Notes under the pieces: model-generated
What the model saw: the letters and a program-made list of their open reading frames with translations, nothing else
Databases searched by the model: none
What the model was told of the DNA's origin: nothing
Made by a program: the position numbers and the translations under genes
Shown here: one piece after another, positions 1 through 9,889 of the stretch
How positions within the stretch are numbered: position 1 is the first letter of the stretch
How the letters are laid out: each line of letters starts with the position of its first letter
Assembly: GCA_039707655.1 (NCBI GenBank)
Contig: CM077667.1
Location: 155,104,642 to 155,168,641 of the forward strand
Length of the DNA stretch: 64,000 nt
DNA from: Elymus sibiricus
Taxonomy: Eukaryota > Streptophyta > Magnoliopsida > Poales > Poaceae
Reading direction: 5' to 3'

Positions 1-60
1 CCAAATAATCGCCGCCAAAAGCCATGGTGCACGCAGTATAGCCAGGATTTCAAAGAGCAT

Positions 61-441
61 TTGGCAGCGGAGAAGCAAATCGCGGCTGCATGCGCAGATG
101 AGGCAACGATGGCCGCCATGCGTGCCAACCCCCAGATCTTGGAGGAGCACGGCGCCGTCGAGGCCACCATCGACGCCTCGTGCGCTGACGCCGCCATGTG
201 GTTGACTGCTATAAATGACAGCTCGTGGTCTTTTCTCGAGGGCACCGCCGGTGCATTCGACGAAGACTTCGATGTGTTTTCTTAGCGTGCCCATGCTTAC
301 CTCAACTCCAGAGCCGGCATGTTGGTGCCGGGGTAGGATCAGGCCACTCACCAGTACGAGGGGTGCATCCACGGTGTGGAGGTCTCGCCCTCTTCCAAGT
401 TGAAGGAGCCCATCATCGATATCTCCGACGATGAGGAATAG
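61..441 (+). pseudogene. Gene fragment with Ala-rich start and acidic C-terminus, function unknown
   Basis: A GC-rich, coding-like stretch reads as an alanine-rich helix-prone segment from 61 to 285 (key part EKQIAAACADEATMAAMRAN) and ends at a TAG. A second frame from about 346 to 441 reads QYEGCIHGVEVSPSSKL, then EPIIDISDDEE, then TAG. The acidic ending looks like a true C-terminus, so the two pieces are probably one exon joined by a frameshift near 285-345. I do not recognise the family. Acidic DISDDEE-type endings also occur in small genes carried by grass DNA transposons, compare the Harbinger cargo at 4578. The segment has no visible start because it runs into the window edge. Confidence 0.35.
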
Positions 442-1149
442 CTTGTTTTTCTTAGCTTTATCACTAAGGACCTATGTTCACCTAGCTATGCAGGTTAAGC
501 ATGTTTCGTTTACCTATTGCGTGTGCTGCTACTGCCTTTCATTTAGAAATTCTAGTGAAATGTCCAATGAAATGCTACTTGCAACCTGACCTTCTAGTAT
601 GTTCTATTGTGCAATGTGGTGCTTAGTTAACTGTTTCGTTCATTTGTTGTGGTGATTATTTAACTATTTAGTTCAATTCTGCAATGTGATGTTCGATTGT
701 TGTTGGTACAATTTTGTATTGTTATTCATGTGATGAATAAATTGAATTTAGATGTACTAAATACATGTGAAACATATAGAATTGCTATATTTCCTAGTTC
801 TTAGCACGCTTGGTTTAGATAACTGGCTTTTCCATGTGGGTCGAATTAATCTGTTCGATCTGCAATGTGTTTATTTTTCATTAACATATTTCACTGATAG
901 TATGCCAAATATCACTTATAACCTGATCAATATCTATCTTAAATATGTTGCAGGGGAAAACAATGGGGTACACTGAAGTTTACAATCGAGGTTTGCACAT
1001 CCATGGTCATTTGGCTAATAGCACATTATCGTGCAATTCCAGATACCATTGTAATATTAATATTTTTAATAATTTGTCTTGCACATGTAGGTCCTGCTGT
1101 AAGTGGTTTAGACCCACTGTTCGACCCTTTTTGCATGTGAGGAAATGAG

Positions 1150-1607
1150 GTGTCCTTGAATATCAGTCAAATCAAGAAACCCAGAAAGATTGTTAAGACA
1201 AAGAAACTAGCTACGAAAAACAACAAGATGTTTGTCTGCACAATGAAGAAGACATCAGTCAACTATAGGATGGTACCATCTCTTTCACCTTGTCCTTTTC
1301 CCTTTGCGCCATTTCAAATTTTAGAAAAGATATTTATGCGTATGTTTGTTTTCAGTCCTTTTCACGGCAGTTCATCGATGCTTACGTCTCAAACCACCTG
1401 TATGATCAAGAGGCGAGGAAGGTATTCATACAACACCCACGGTATAATCTTGAAGTCTTCCTCAAGAGGACAATGGATGGGCGGGCAATCATCTACAGGC
1501 ACTGGCCTAAAGTTGCGATGACCTTCAACATCATTGAAGGCTCAATATTCGCCTTCCGCTTCAACAGTTTTCTAGATGAGACTCATCTGTCTATTTACCG
1601 TCTATGA
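1150..1607 (+). CDS. B3-type DNA-binding domain fragment in two exons
   Basis: Two reading frames join through a clean 83-base intron, 1273-1355 (GT at 1273, TTTTCAG at 1355), in phase 0: exon one 1150-1272 ends VNYRM and exon two 1356-1607 begins SFSRQFIDAYVSNHL and stops at TGA. The second exon has B3-fold features: a (F)IDAYVS segment after a Phe/Arg start, a central EVFLKR strand, RHWPK in place of the usual GW.xF turn, an IIEGSIFAFRF segment matching the DNN.LKEGD.C.F.. pattern, and a final THLSIYRL strand. B3 domains bind DNA in plant transcription factors such as REM and ARF proteins. An in-frame stop at 1138-1140 lies just upstream, so the true start must be in an earlier exon or is lost. 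The piece sits inside the presumed CACTA element, suggesting gene capture; pseudogene status is possible. Confidence 0.45.
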
Positions 1608-1849
1608 TGATACTTAATTTCCAAAGGTTTTAGATGTTGCATTTGAAACTTTGTCCTGTCGTGCAATTGGGTAGCTAGGCAGCAGATGCCTATATGATGT
1701 TGTACTCTGATGTAATTCAATTATGAAATCCTGGTTGACGTACTACGAATAAGAAATATATTCCGTGCTTGATATGAAATGTTAATTTGATTACTAAATG
1801 GATTATAAATAATATAGCAATTAGGCTGATTATTGGGGTTCCTATTGCA

Positions 1850-3460
1850 GACGGTTTTTAAGACTACACCGCGGGCGATGACCTCAACAAACCCACACGA
1901 TTTCTAGAAAGTTGACGTGTTGGATCGGTGAGCAATCACACACGAATTCCGGTGGACAACTGTGTGCGTTAGGACATCCAATCACAAACATTTTCACATA
2001 GCAAGTGTGTGTGATGGGCAGCCCAATGCCAAACAGTTTCTTCTAGGCACCGTGAATGATGTTTTGAATAACGCAAACGACAGAATTATAACTATCGTGT
2101 GTGATGACCAGCCCTATCACAAACGATGTTATGCAAAAAATTGTGTGTGATCTACAATACGAACGGAGACATACCTTTGGGATTCCCTGTATGTGATGCT
2201 AAGCTCATCTCACACGACTTCCTCAATATGTCTGTTTGTGATGGCCCTTCCAATCGCAAACGATATATTTTTGCCCATCGTGTGTGAACGGGTGCAGGCA
2301 TCTTCGATGGGTTTTCCTTGTCGTGTGGGATAGGCCCCCCTATCGCCCACACATGCAAGGCGACGGTTTAAGACTACGTCACGGAATGGGGTTAAAAACC
2401 GTTTGTATAGCACGCGGCTGCACTAGTGTAGTCTCTTTATCATACACGCTTTACAATTATAAACTGTTTGTGATGCGGCGCGCATCGTAAACGTTGCATC
2501 ACAAAATACCGAGTGCGATGGTAATGCGGTCCCACACAAGTAGCAAGGATGGTCCGTTTGGGAAATATTACATTTCTCAAACGGTTGACCGATGAGTTTC
2601 GTTTGTGATAGATGCAGACATCGCATACGCTTAGTTTTGCCAAACATTTGCGTTCATCGGCAACTATTGCCGACGATTTTTCTGTGTTGTGTGGGATGGA
2701 GCCCCCTTATCGCATACATAGGCAAGGCGACAGTTTAAAACTCTGTCGCGGAAAGGGGTTAAAAACCGTTTGTATAGGGTGTCGTTGCACCAGTGGTTGT
2801 ACCTCAATCCCCTTGCCGCCGAGGGTTCGCGCAACAACAGCCGCAGCGGTGGCAAGCGATCCAAGAAGGAGATGATGATCATTTACTAGTTTACGTAATT
2901 ATGCAATGAGATGTGTAATGTGATACTTAGTTACTTAAGTAATGAATGCTTAGTTCAGTTATGCAACAATGTTTTATAAGTATATGTTGTTGTGTTCTGC
3001 AGACATAGCATATGGTTGTTGTGCAAAGAGAGAAGTCACATCGCGAACGATACACCTAAAGAACATGTGTCATGTGCGATGGTTACCACCATCGCACATA
3101 GTTCCTTCAGTTAAATCGTCGTCAAAACTTACCACATGATTGCCATATTATGCAACATTTGTGATGCTCCCCATCATCACGGATAATTGGTTCCTAGTAA
3201 TTGTTTTTCATTCAACACACGCGGCTTGTGCAGCGTAATCTGTGTTATTTCGACTTATCGCAAACAGTTTTTCCAACATAACTGTGTGCCCTATATCACA
3301 CGGGTATCTCCTTTGTAAATCGTGCTTGATGGATCGACTATCACAAACATTTCTTTTTCTAGCAGGTGGTTTTTATAATGTTTGTGATGCGTGCATATCA
3401 CAATTCTCGGTTCAAGGGTGTGTGACAAGTATGTCTTCATAGCATGGTTCTTCAATAGTG
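1850..3460. repeat. Subterminal repeat array of the CACTA-like element
   Basis: Short motifs related to GTGTGTGATG and its complement CATCACACA or CATCACAAACG recur many times in both orientations, for example near 2008, 2098, 2190, 2238, 2280, 3038, 3076, 3340 and 3385. A larger direct repeat of about 90 bases is present at 2330-2425 and 2690-2785; both copies contain GGCAAGGCGAC or GCAAGGCGAC, a GGTTTAA or AGTTTAA block, and GGGGTTAAAAACCGTTTGTATAG. Between 2815 and 2876 a short gene-like exon ends SGGKRSKKEMMIIY then stop, and a possible splice acceptor TTCTGCAG follows at about 2995-3002. The array stops at 3460, which supports that position as the transposon border. Confidence 0.6.
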
Positions 3461-4261
3461 TGAAATGGAACTCCAGTCATGTTTCCAAACAAGGAATGGG
3501 AATATCATGCCGGAAATAGCAAATGGGTCTCGGGTCCCATTGCACCCAATTGCAAAAATACTAATAAAAAAACTCCAAAAATATGTAAATTTTTTGTAAA
3601 AAACATGACATAGAGTAATACTCGCGTGGCAAGTTTCACAAAGGGATGACTTCCGTGGTATTCTGGACGAGAAAACAAAATCGATACTGTCCACATATTA
3701 CAAAAAAGTTTCAGAAACTTTTGATTCATTTTGATTATTTTAAAATTGTTTTTTCAACTCGAGTGCATGCATTGATCCCATGTTTGAAAGATCCACGTTA
3801 TTATCATGCAAACTAATATATACTGATGTTCAATCAATCATCGGGCTACCGACAGTCTTATAGCATTATGGTTGGCATGCTCCATCCGATCGAGCTTCGC
3901 CTACGCGAACACCACACCTCTGCTAAATTATTGGCTTCTTTCTTTGGACATACCAAAGTTTAATGTCCTTCCGCACCCTAACTCGCATGAATAGTAAATT
4001 CCAAATAAATAGTAAAATATCAAAAAAGCTAAAATTTGCATACGGTTAGAAGACATGAGCATCTTCAATGCCTAATTGTTATAGATTTTGTTGATTTTTT
4101 AATTATTTTTAATTTACTGTTCATACGGGTAATGGGTACATATGACCTCAGTTGCAGATACGTCGAGCAAAGAAGGAACAGTCTTACTACGGCATCGGTT
4201 AACCACGGTCCCAACCAAGAATAATAATGCAAACCAAGTTCCGCTCGTTACCTGTAGCCCT
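3461..4261. other. AT-rich intergenic stretch, no gene seen
   Basis: No credible coding region. The sequence is AT-rich with runs such as AAAAAAACTCC and ATTTTTTGT, resembling MITE or degraded transposon filler, but I could not find matched terminal repeats or a target duplication. Confidence 0.4.
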
Positions 4262-4509
4262 TTAGAGCATCTACAGCCGCAACATGTAAATTCGGTTCTT
4301 CAAACGCGTACGGACGCGTACGGACGCGTCCACAGACACTAACCGGTCACACCTCAAATAATGGATTCTATATCCGAATACCACAAATTAGAAACCTCAA
4401 ATCCATATTATTACATGCAACGTAAATCTAATACTAAGCGGAGGTCGTCCGGCTCTGCCGTGCCCATGTCCCATGGCTGGCTGCGCCCCTCGTACTGTCG
4501 GTCCGGTCG

Positions 4510-4590
4510 CCGGCGAGGTAGAGTAGGACATGGGACACTAGCCGGCTCATGGGACTCGATCCGCCGTCTCCCATGCCCTACTCTTCCTCG
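4510..4590. repeat. Small inverted repeat inside the Harbinger element
   Basis: GTAGAGTAGGACATGGGAC near 4518-4536 is an imperfect inverted copy of GTCTCCCATGCCCTACTC near 4566-4583, so the 3' end of the cargo gene could form a hairpin of about 16 base pairs. CATGTCCCATGGCTGG near 4464 is a further partial copy. Confidence 0.4.
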
Positions 4591-5110
4591 TCGGAGCCCG
4601 TAACCCGGACGGTGCAGGTGGACGTGAGGTCGATGACGGATTCTTCCTGGGAGGAGCCGATGTCCACCACGACGCGGCTGCGGCGCCCGCACTGGTGCAC
4701 CCTACGGGGAGCCGGAGAGTGTGACTCCACCTCTCCAACGTCCTCCGCCGCCTCCCGTACCCGCTGCCTCGCCTGGCGGGCACGCCGCGCCATGACATCG
4801 TCCATGGACGGCCATGCTTCGTGCTCGGCGCGCCAATGGAGGGGTTGCACTTCCGCCATGGCGTTCGGACGCCAGACGGACCGCACCGCCTCCGGTGAGG
4901 TAACGATGCCGGATCCAAGCATCGGTTATGCGGACGCAATGGATTCCCGGCGTTGCGAGTCCGAGTGTTGTCGTCATGCGGCCGCCTCCCGGGAGCGGCA
5001 GAGCGCAAGCTGGACGGCCATCTCCTCCTCGGGGCCGTGTGGGATGAGCTTGTGGTCGACGGATCTGGAGGTGAAGAACTCGGATCCCCGCCATGCCGGA
5101 GAAGGCCGAA
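4578..5110 (-). pseudogene. Harbinger cargo gene, broken by two stops; family unknown
   Basis: Read right to left from about 5110, a continuous frame passes through GSEFFTSRSVDHKL, then PHGPEEEMAVQLAL, and ends at the TAG at 4578-4580 with DIGSSQEES and VTGSDEEE. Two in-frame stops break it, TGA at 4974-4976 and TAA at 4926-4928. The stretch after the second stop is open for 344 bases and contains an Arg-rich segment (MARRARQARQRVREAAEDVG) and an acidic tail. I do not recognise a catalytic domain. Similar small proteins with an acidic end recur in Triticeae Harbinger-like elements as I remember them, so this may be the element's second, non-transposase gene rather than a captured host gene. 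No ATG in this frame is obvious, so the start is unresolved. Confidence 0.5.
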
Positions 5111-5270
5111 GATCGCCGGAGGTGAGCTTGGGTGGCGGATGGGAATGAAGAAGAGTGGAGTGAAGTGGCTAGGGTTTGGTCCGGCGAGCGGATGGGGACG
5201 AATATATGTGGGGTAGATGCGGGCCAGGCGGGCGTGCCCGGGCTCTCCAATATCCTCCCCATATTTAGGA

Positions 5271-5280
5271 TGTATATAAG
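5271..5280 (-). promoter_or_regulatory. TATA-like box of the Harbinger cargo gene
   Basis: On the minus strand this reads CTTATATACA, about 160 bases upstream of the first readable codons of the cargo gene and still inside the element. It is the best core-promoter candidate; a second one, CATATATTCG, lies near 5203-5212. No transcript evidence is available from sequence alone. Confidence 0.35.
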
Positions 5281-5411
5281 GAATGCCGGTCAGCCCGGAC
5301 GTTTGAGGCCGATCTGAAAGGCCCGTCTGGGTCGCATTTTCATGGCCGGTCAGTGACCGGGCGGCCTGCCCGAACGTTTGAGAAGGGTACAAAGGTCCGA
5401 AGACGCTCTTA

Positions 5412-6347
5412 CTTCCGTGAAAGACTTGTATTGCGTGCATGCATATATAAATCCCTGCGCCACGATCATGTAGTAGCTCTTTTGCAAAAGCCTGTGGCAT
5501 ATTGGCACCGCCATATGGCACGGTACGTAACTTTGCTGCTTGGGATTGCAGCTCGTTAACGGCGGTACTGAACACTGCACGTGACGATCGAGCGCACGCC
5601 AGCGCTCACTCGGGGTACAAAGGCACATGCTTGCTCGCACCCTACACTCTGCACGCAGCTAGCTAGTAGTACCAAGCTGCCGATCATTGATAGTTAAAAC
5701 TCAAAAGGAACAATAATACATGACTTTTACGGGCAGCCTGCCACGATCATGTAGCTCTTTTGCAGAAGCCTGTAGCATATTCCATACTCCAACCCAGTCA
5801 TAGGAACAGAGAACTTATATTGTGCAGCAGTCATTATGGTGCACCCCTATCACAACTCGCATATATACGCATACACGTACATACATCTTTGAAAGTCTGA
5901 GAGGGCAAATTTTAAGGTTGACAAAATCATTATAAGTGGCTCATAGTCGACAGAAACGCCGTCTTCTACTGAACGAATATCGCCGAAAATGCTTAAATAC
6001 ATCTAGAAGAATGCAAGCACTCGTGTCAACTCTAGATATACTTAGGGAACATGACTGACAAAGCTTCTTTTTCTAATTATTCCAAAATTGCATTGAAAGG
6101 GCTAATTTCACCATAGGGAACCTACTCATTTGAGTTATGCTCAGTTCGCACCAAAAGCATTCACTTGATGTGTAAGAAGTTGTGAAACTTAATATGACTT
6201 GCATGGATACAAGTAGCATCTCACAAATTTCTAACCTGGAATTCTAGATACAACTTTGTTTTGAACCTTCAAGACAGTGGGAGAGGCTCCTACTGACATA
6301 TGTTAGCTCACCAGAAGTTAAAGTGTAATTAAATTGTTACAACTAGT
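5412..6347. other. Intergenic stretch with a 45-base dispersed direct repeat
   Basis: No credible gene. A block of about 45 bases, CCACGATCATGTAG followed by CTCTTTTGCA and AGCCTGT then GCATATT, occurs at about 5460-5504 and again at 5741-5782; the first copy has an extra TAG. The rest is AT-rich with no recognisable element. Confidence 0.45.
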
Positions 6348-6443
6348 GGGGGGGGGGGGGGGGGGGGAGTGTTACAGATGTCCTTCACAACAGATGGGGG
6401 GGGGGGGGGGGGGAGTGTTACAGATGTCCTTCACAACAGATGG
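6348..6443. repeat. Tandem repeat with two long G runs
   Basis: A run of 20 G (6348-6367) and a run of 18 G (6396-6413) are each followed by the same 28-base unit beginning AGTGTTACAGATGTCC and ending CAACAGAT. The result is two tandem units of about 46-48 bases. Long G runs are unstable and hard to sequence, so exact run lengths should not be trusted. Confidence 0.8.
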
Positions 6444-6793
6444 AAGGAGTGTTAAGACAATAGCAAATTATAAGTGGAAAAACCAAGCACCACCAGAAAG
6501 AATTGCATAGAATTAACAAAGGAGGCAAGCCAGGAGGTGTGAGAAGGCAATAGTCCCCTAAAAAGTTTATCATATTTTTTCTACCAAATACTACAAACAG
6601 CCATAGTGAAGACCTCCATGAACATATGTTTTCGCCATCTAGCTTGCCCAGCATGCAACATTACAAATATATCAACAGAGTTTGTTCATGTAATCTCCAT
6701 GGTATTCCAATAAGTCGATGCGAAATCACAGTGAAAGAAAAGATGGACCATCATATCGTATCTTCGGAGGAGGGAGAGGAGGGGGTGGGCATA

Positions 6794-7575
6794 CATTCAT
6801 AGTTCTCATCTGCTACCTTTTTCGATAAATGGTATTTTTATTAACTCAAAATATAGCATCAAGCGGATACAAAACATATAAGCAACATCAGGCTCTGCAT
6901 ACCTAAGATGTACCCGGCAATATAAATAGTCTGGCAAACAGAAAATGAGAAAGAAAATCACATGTCAATAGCGGAATAGTCATATGACCGACACTATGCC
7001 TATGCCAAAGGGGATGATGGACCGATCCGGAGATTATGCTACCAACCATGTTGGGTAAAAACTACCATAGCCATCTTCTCCAACCGCGTACACACCGCCT
7101 TGAATAACGGTTGGCACTCCGATCGATGTAGCATATACCACCTATGAAGCAAGTGTGTACGACGGAGAATAACCTACTTACATTCATAGCTGTCATTTGT
7201 TACCTTTTTCGATAAAAGACATTTTTATTAACTTAGAATGTAGCATCAAGCGGATACAAAACATAATAAGCAATATCAGGCGTCGGTATAACTAAGATGT
7301 ACCCGGCAATATAGACAGTCTAGCAAACAGAAAACGAAAAAAATATACATGTCAGCCGCGGAAGAGTCATATGACAAACACTATGCCTGTGTCGAAGGGA
7401 GGTGGACTGATCCGAAGATTATGCTACCAACCATGTTGGATAAAAACCACCAAAGCCATCTTCTCCAACCGCGTACACACCGCCTTGAACAGCGGTTGGC
7501 ACTCCGGTCGATGTAGCATAGACCACCTATGAAGCAGGTGCGTATGACGTAGAATAACCTGCAACGGAGAATAAT
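6794..7575 (-). repeat. Tandem duplication (period 387) of the LINE 3' end
   Basis: Copy one (6794-7180) and copy two (7181-7575) both run from CATTCATAG through ACCTTTTTCGATAAA, TAGCATCAAGCGGATACAAAAC, GATGTACCCGGCAATATA, CCAACCATGTTGG and CGCGTACACACCGCCTTGAA to GAATAACCT. They differ by scattered substitutions, so the duplication is not recent or each copy arrived separately. Two LINE copies sharing one 3'-end type, or an unequal exchange, would both explain it. Confidence 0.8.
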
Positions 7576-7932
7576 ATGCCACCTTATAGTGTCTCCTTTT
7601 TAACATGTTCTGGTATTTGACCTGTCAACCATAAACAACCAGACAAAAACCTTCCATCTCATATCACACTTCTATTTCCATATCCAATTGAACGCCTCAT
7701 CACCTCGAATATACCTGAAGCAGAAGGGATAAAAATGCTAGAAGTGAAAGGTTGACCCTAAACAAAGTGCATGTAAAAAACAACGCCAATTATCCAAGGT
7801 TTCACTACCGGGGTCCACTAAAGTAGTCAAAGACTGACGCTCACGAACCTCCTCTCGAGCCTGTAGACATAAAGGCAATGAAAGCACTCGTCAATAGAAT
7901 TTTCCCATAAGAGGGACATGACCGACAAGTCC

Positions 7933-8256
7933 TCAATTCTGACACAAGAATGCTCTGAGAGCCCCCTTATCTTTGGGTTGACAGACTAGGTCCCAAGCAG
8001 CCAACGAGTTACATTTGACACCTTCATCAATTTTCTTCCTCTCAAGACATGAATGTCTCAACCTATCTAGGTATTCAATGATTTTAGGAGACATCTTGAG
8101 AGTGCAAGTTGCATATATGGCGATTGAGGTAAGCACAGAGTTAACCAGAGTTAATTTTGCACCATAACGAAGTAGACAAGTAGTGGTAGAGAGCCTCCTC
8201 TCCACAGAAGCCACTAGGGGCACAAGATCGGAGACAAAGGGGCGAGTAGTTCCCAT
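7933..8256 (-). pseudogene. LINE reverse transcriptase, C-terminal fragment
   Basis: The minus strand is open for 107 codons. It starts MGTTRPFVSDLVPLV, continues ERRLSTTTCLLRYGAKLTLV, then NSVLTSIAIYATC and SLAAWDLVCQPKDKGAL. This is the segment just C-terminal to the reverse-transcriptase catalytic core of plant LINEs, where the consensus reads like PLVDRVERRL..LSYGGRL.LI.SVL and later SLAAWD.VC.PK..GGLG. The catalytic YADD box lies upstream in intact LINEs and is absent here. The product would have no polymerase activity. The frame ends at a stop just before the zinc-binding zf-RVT region would begin. Confidence 0.75.
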
Positions 8257-8676
8257 TGGCAGACCTTAGTAAGTGGACTGATACAATTTGTTGCTCAAGA
8301 AAAAAATTGTCCTAGTGTAAGTTGATCAAATTAATACCTTAAATTGAATTCTCTATACTAGTTACAGTTAGCTTTATTTATTTATTCTCAATTCATGGAT
8401 CAAATTAAGATTTAGTTTTAAATGTAGCATATGCATGTATTATGTATATTTCATTAAAATCAAGATTTCCCAAGTTTTTATTTGGGGCTTTTGTCTTCTC
8501 CGGTCTTAGGTGCACTATAGGAAAGGGTGTCATTCACATATATATATCCTAAGTAACTAAATAAATGATTTCCACTAATATATTTTATTCAACATACAAA
8601 CATCTATCTCAATATGCAACCATGCACACATAGATGAACGAAAAACCATCTGCGTCATGGCTCGATAGACGCCATG
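8257..8676. other. Intergenic stretch or remnant retroelement interior, no gene
   Basis: AT-rich sequence between the LINE fragment and the LTR at 8698. Since that LTR points left, some of this may be its internal region, but no gag or pol similarity is visible. Confidence 0.35.
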
Positions 8677-8697
8677 CCCCACGGTGGGCGCCAAATA
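8677..8697 (-). promoter_or_regulatory. Primer-binding-site-like sequence next to minus-strand LTR
   Basis: On the minus strand the LTR end CCACCA is followed by TATTTGGCGCCCACCGTGGG. The same core occurs after the 5' LTR of the gypsy element at 20161 (TGGTGCCCACCGTGGGGC), so this is a gypsy-type primer binding site. Confidence 0.6.
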
Positions 8698-9308
8698 TGG
8701 TGGGAACGATTCCGACAATAGAAAGGGGTAGGATGAAGTAGCATGATCCATCGAGATGCAAACGGGTGACACGAGTGTTTTTAGCGAGTTCGAGCCTCTC
8801 GCGGTGGAGGTAACAGCCCTACGTCTCGTGCTCCGGAGAGGCTTTCTATGATCTCACATGAACACGAAGTTACATGATGTATTTGAGAGAGAGAGAGAGA
8901 GAGATAGAGAGAGAGGAGAATGGATCTCCAAGCTAAATCCTGAGACTAGTTGGAGCTAGAGCCCCGGGGGAAGAAAAATGAGCCCGCCTTGAGCTATGTG
9001 GTGGGGGTGGCTTATATAGAGTGCGCCACCCCCTCACCTCTTATGTTACAATGTGGGGCATTAGTGCCATGATGTCAGCCCACTACGAAACCTCCACTAT
9101 GAGGATGATGCTTCGACTGACTTGTTGGTCTTCGCATATCCGAGTGAGACATATGACCGAGTGGTTGACTGTCATCCGAGTGGATGGAACGTACTTGTCC
9201 GAGTGGATAGTATGTCTGTATTTGTCTGGACCCACCTCATGTGTGGACCCCATGCTTCTATGATTTTTTGACCCTTCATGGGCCTACCTGTTATGTGTAT
9301 CCTCAACA
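8698..9308 (-). mobile_element. Lone gypsy-like LTR (5' LTR, minus strand)
   Basis: The 611-base segment begins TGGTGGGAACG and ends CCTCAACA; read on the minus strand it starts TGTTGAGGATAC and ends in CCACCA, the TG...CA form of an LTR. A primer-binding-site-like sequence follows immediately (8697 leftwards). Inside are a TATA box on the minus strand (CTATATAAG, 9011-9019) and a GA microsatellite at about 8889-8914. No partner LTR is found to the left, so only the 5' LTR with a short leader survives. Flanking bases to the right are TAACC; the other duplication copy is not available. Confidence 0.6.
8885..8916. repeat. GA microsatellite in the lone LTR
   Basis: GAGAGAGA run with one GATA interruption inside the minus-strand LTR. 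Confidence 0.8.
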
Positions 9309-9889
9309 TAACCCTTTGCTAATCTTCGTCGTCCCATTTCCTCCTCCCACGCAACCCCTTCCCCTAATTTCTTCCATCATCTCTCATCTCTCCCCGTCAT
9401 CAATGGTGGAGCGGTTGAGCGGCACAGCATGCGCGGTGGGGCAACATCACGACACCCTCTCCTCCAACATTTCTTCTGTTTCCTCTCTCCTTATCTCTCC
9501 TACCAGCATGTCATTCCTCTTCCCCGATGGCCATGGGAATTAGCTATTCGATGAGCCCGAACCAGAGCCGTCAGCGCTTCCGATGACATGATCTAATGGG
9601 GCGCCCATTCCCCCTTCTCTCCATCTTGGGCGAAAGGTGGCCCATGCGCAGTGTTGGACTACATGGAGAAGGTGTCATCATGGACTAGGAGTCTTCGATG
9701 CCTGGTGTCATAGGGCGTGGAAAGAGTCGGCCTTGGGACTACACGCATAATAGGAACGGATCCATATGCATGCTGCACCTCACCTGCATCCCACCGCTAC
9801 CCAGGTTAGGTCTTGTCCTTTTTAACCATTCAATTACATCGATTTCTTCTTAATTTTTTGGTTTAGTGGAAGGGTGTTTATTTTCTTCA
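9309..9889. other. Unassigned stretch with mixed GC content
   Basis: Contains a pyrimidine-rich part (9325-9400) and short open frames around 9241-9543 and 9530-9585 without recognisable domains. It may be the end of a decayed DNA transposon gene. I see no supported feature. Confidence 0.3.

Larger units (their letters stand above)
1..3460. mobile_element. CACTA-like DNA transposon, right-hand part (left end outside the window)
   Basis: The right border is called at 3460, where the sequence ends in TTCTTCAATAGTG; read from the other strand this begins CACTATTGAAGAACC, the CACTA terminus of the En/Spm superfamily. The 1.6 kb before it is packed with short TGTGTGATG/CATCACACA-type motifs in both orientations, as expected of the subterminal repeats that bind CACTA transposase. 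No matching left terminus is visible before it, so the element probably starts upstream of base 1, and the expected 3-bp target duplication cannot be tested (TGA follows on the right). Gene-like segments at 61-441 and 1150-1607 would then be cargo or the element's own genes. No TNP2-type transposase is seen. The superfamily is fairly likely; the extent is uncertain. Confidence 0.55.
4265..5408 (-). mobile_element. PIF/Harbinger-type non-autonomous element with TTA target duplication
   Basis: The left end GAGCATCTACAGCCG (from 4265) and the reverse complement of the right end, GAGCGTCTTCGGACC (ending at 5408), are imperfect terminal inverted repeats. They are flanked by TTA on both sides (4262-4264 and 5409-5411), the target duplication of the PIF/Harbinger superfamily. 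The element is 1144 bp, too short for a transposase, and instead carries a single GC-rich gene on the minus strand with a TATA-like sequence near its 5' end. The internal base composition is much more GC-rich than the flanks. Both borders and the duplication are visible directly; the superfamily follows from the TTA duplication and GAGCATCT-type ends. Confidence 0.7.
6794..8256 (-). mobile_element. LINE (non-LTR retrotransposon) remnant, 3' part
   Basis: On the minus strand the order is reverse transcriptase C-terminal region (8256-7933), then decayed 3' coding and untranslated sequence, then a 3' end reading GTTAATAAAAATGTCTTTTATCGAAAAAGG or similar. That AATAAA..TTTATCGAAAAA ending is typical of Triticeae LINE 3' termini as I remember them. 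The 3' portion is present twice in tandem (6794-7180 and 7181-7575). No endonuclease or catalytic reverse-transcriptase core remains, so the copy is 5'-truncated, the usual outcome of incomplete target-primed reverse transcription. No target duplication could be assigned. Confidence 0.65.

Noticed and set aside
4547..5575. 342-codon minus-strand frame, the longest after gag
   Set aside because: It spans the Harbinger border and is Pro/Arg/Ser-rich in the wrong frame; the conserved blocks (FFTSRSVDHKL, SDEEE) are in another frame.
8513..8540. CACTATAGGAAAGG resembles a CACTA transposon terminus
   Set aside because: No matching inverted end, subterminal repeats or target duplication could be found.
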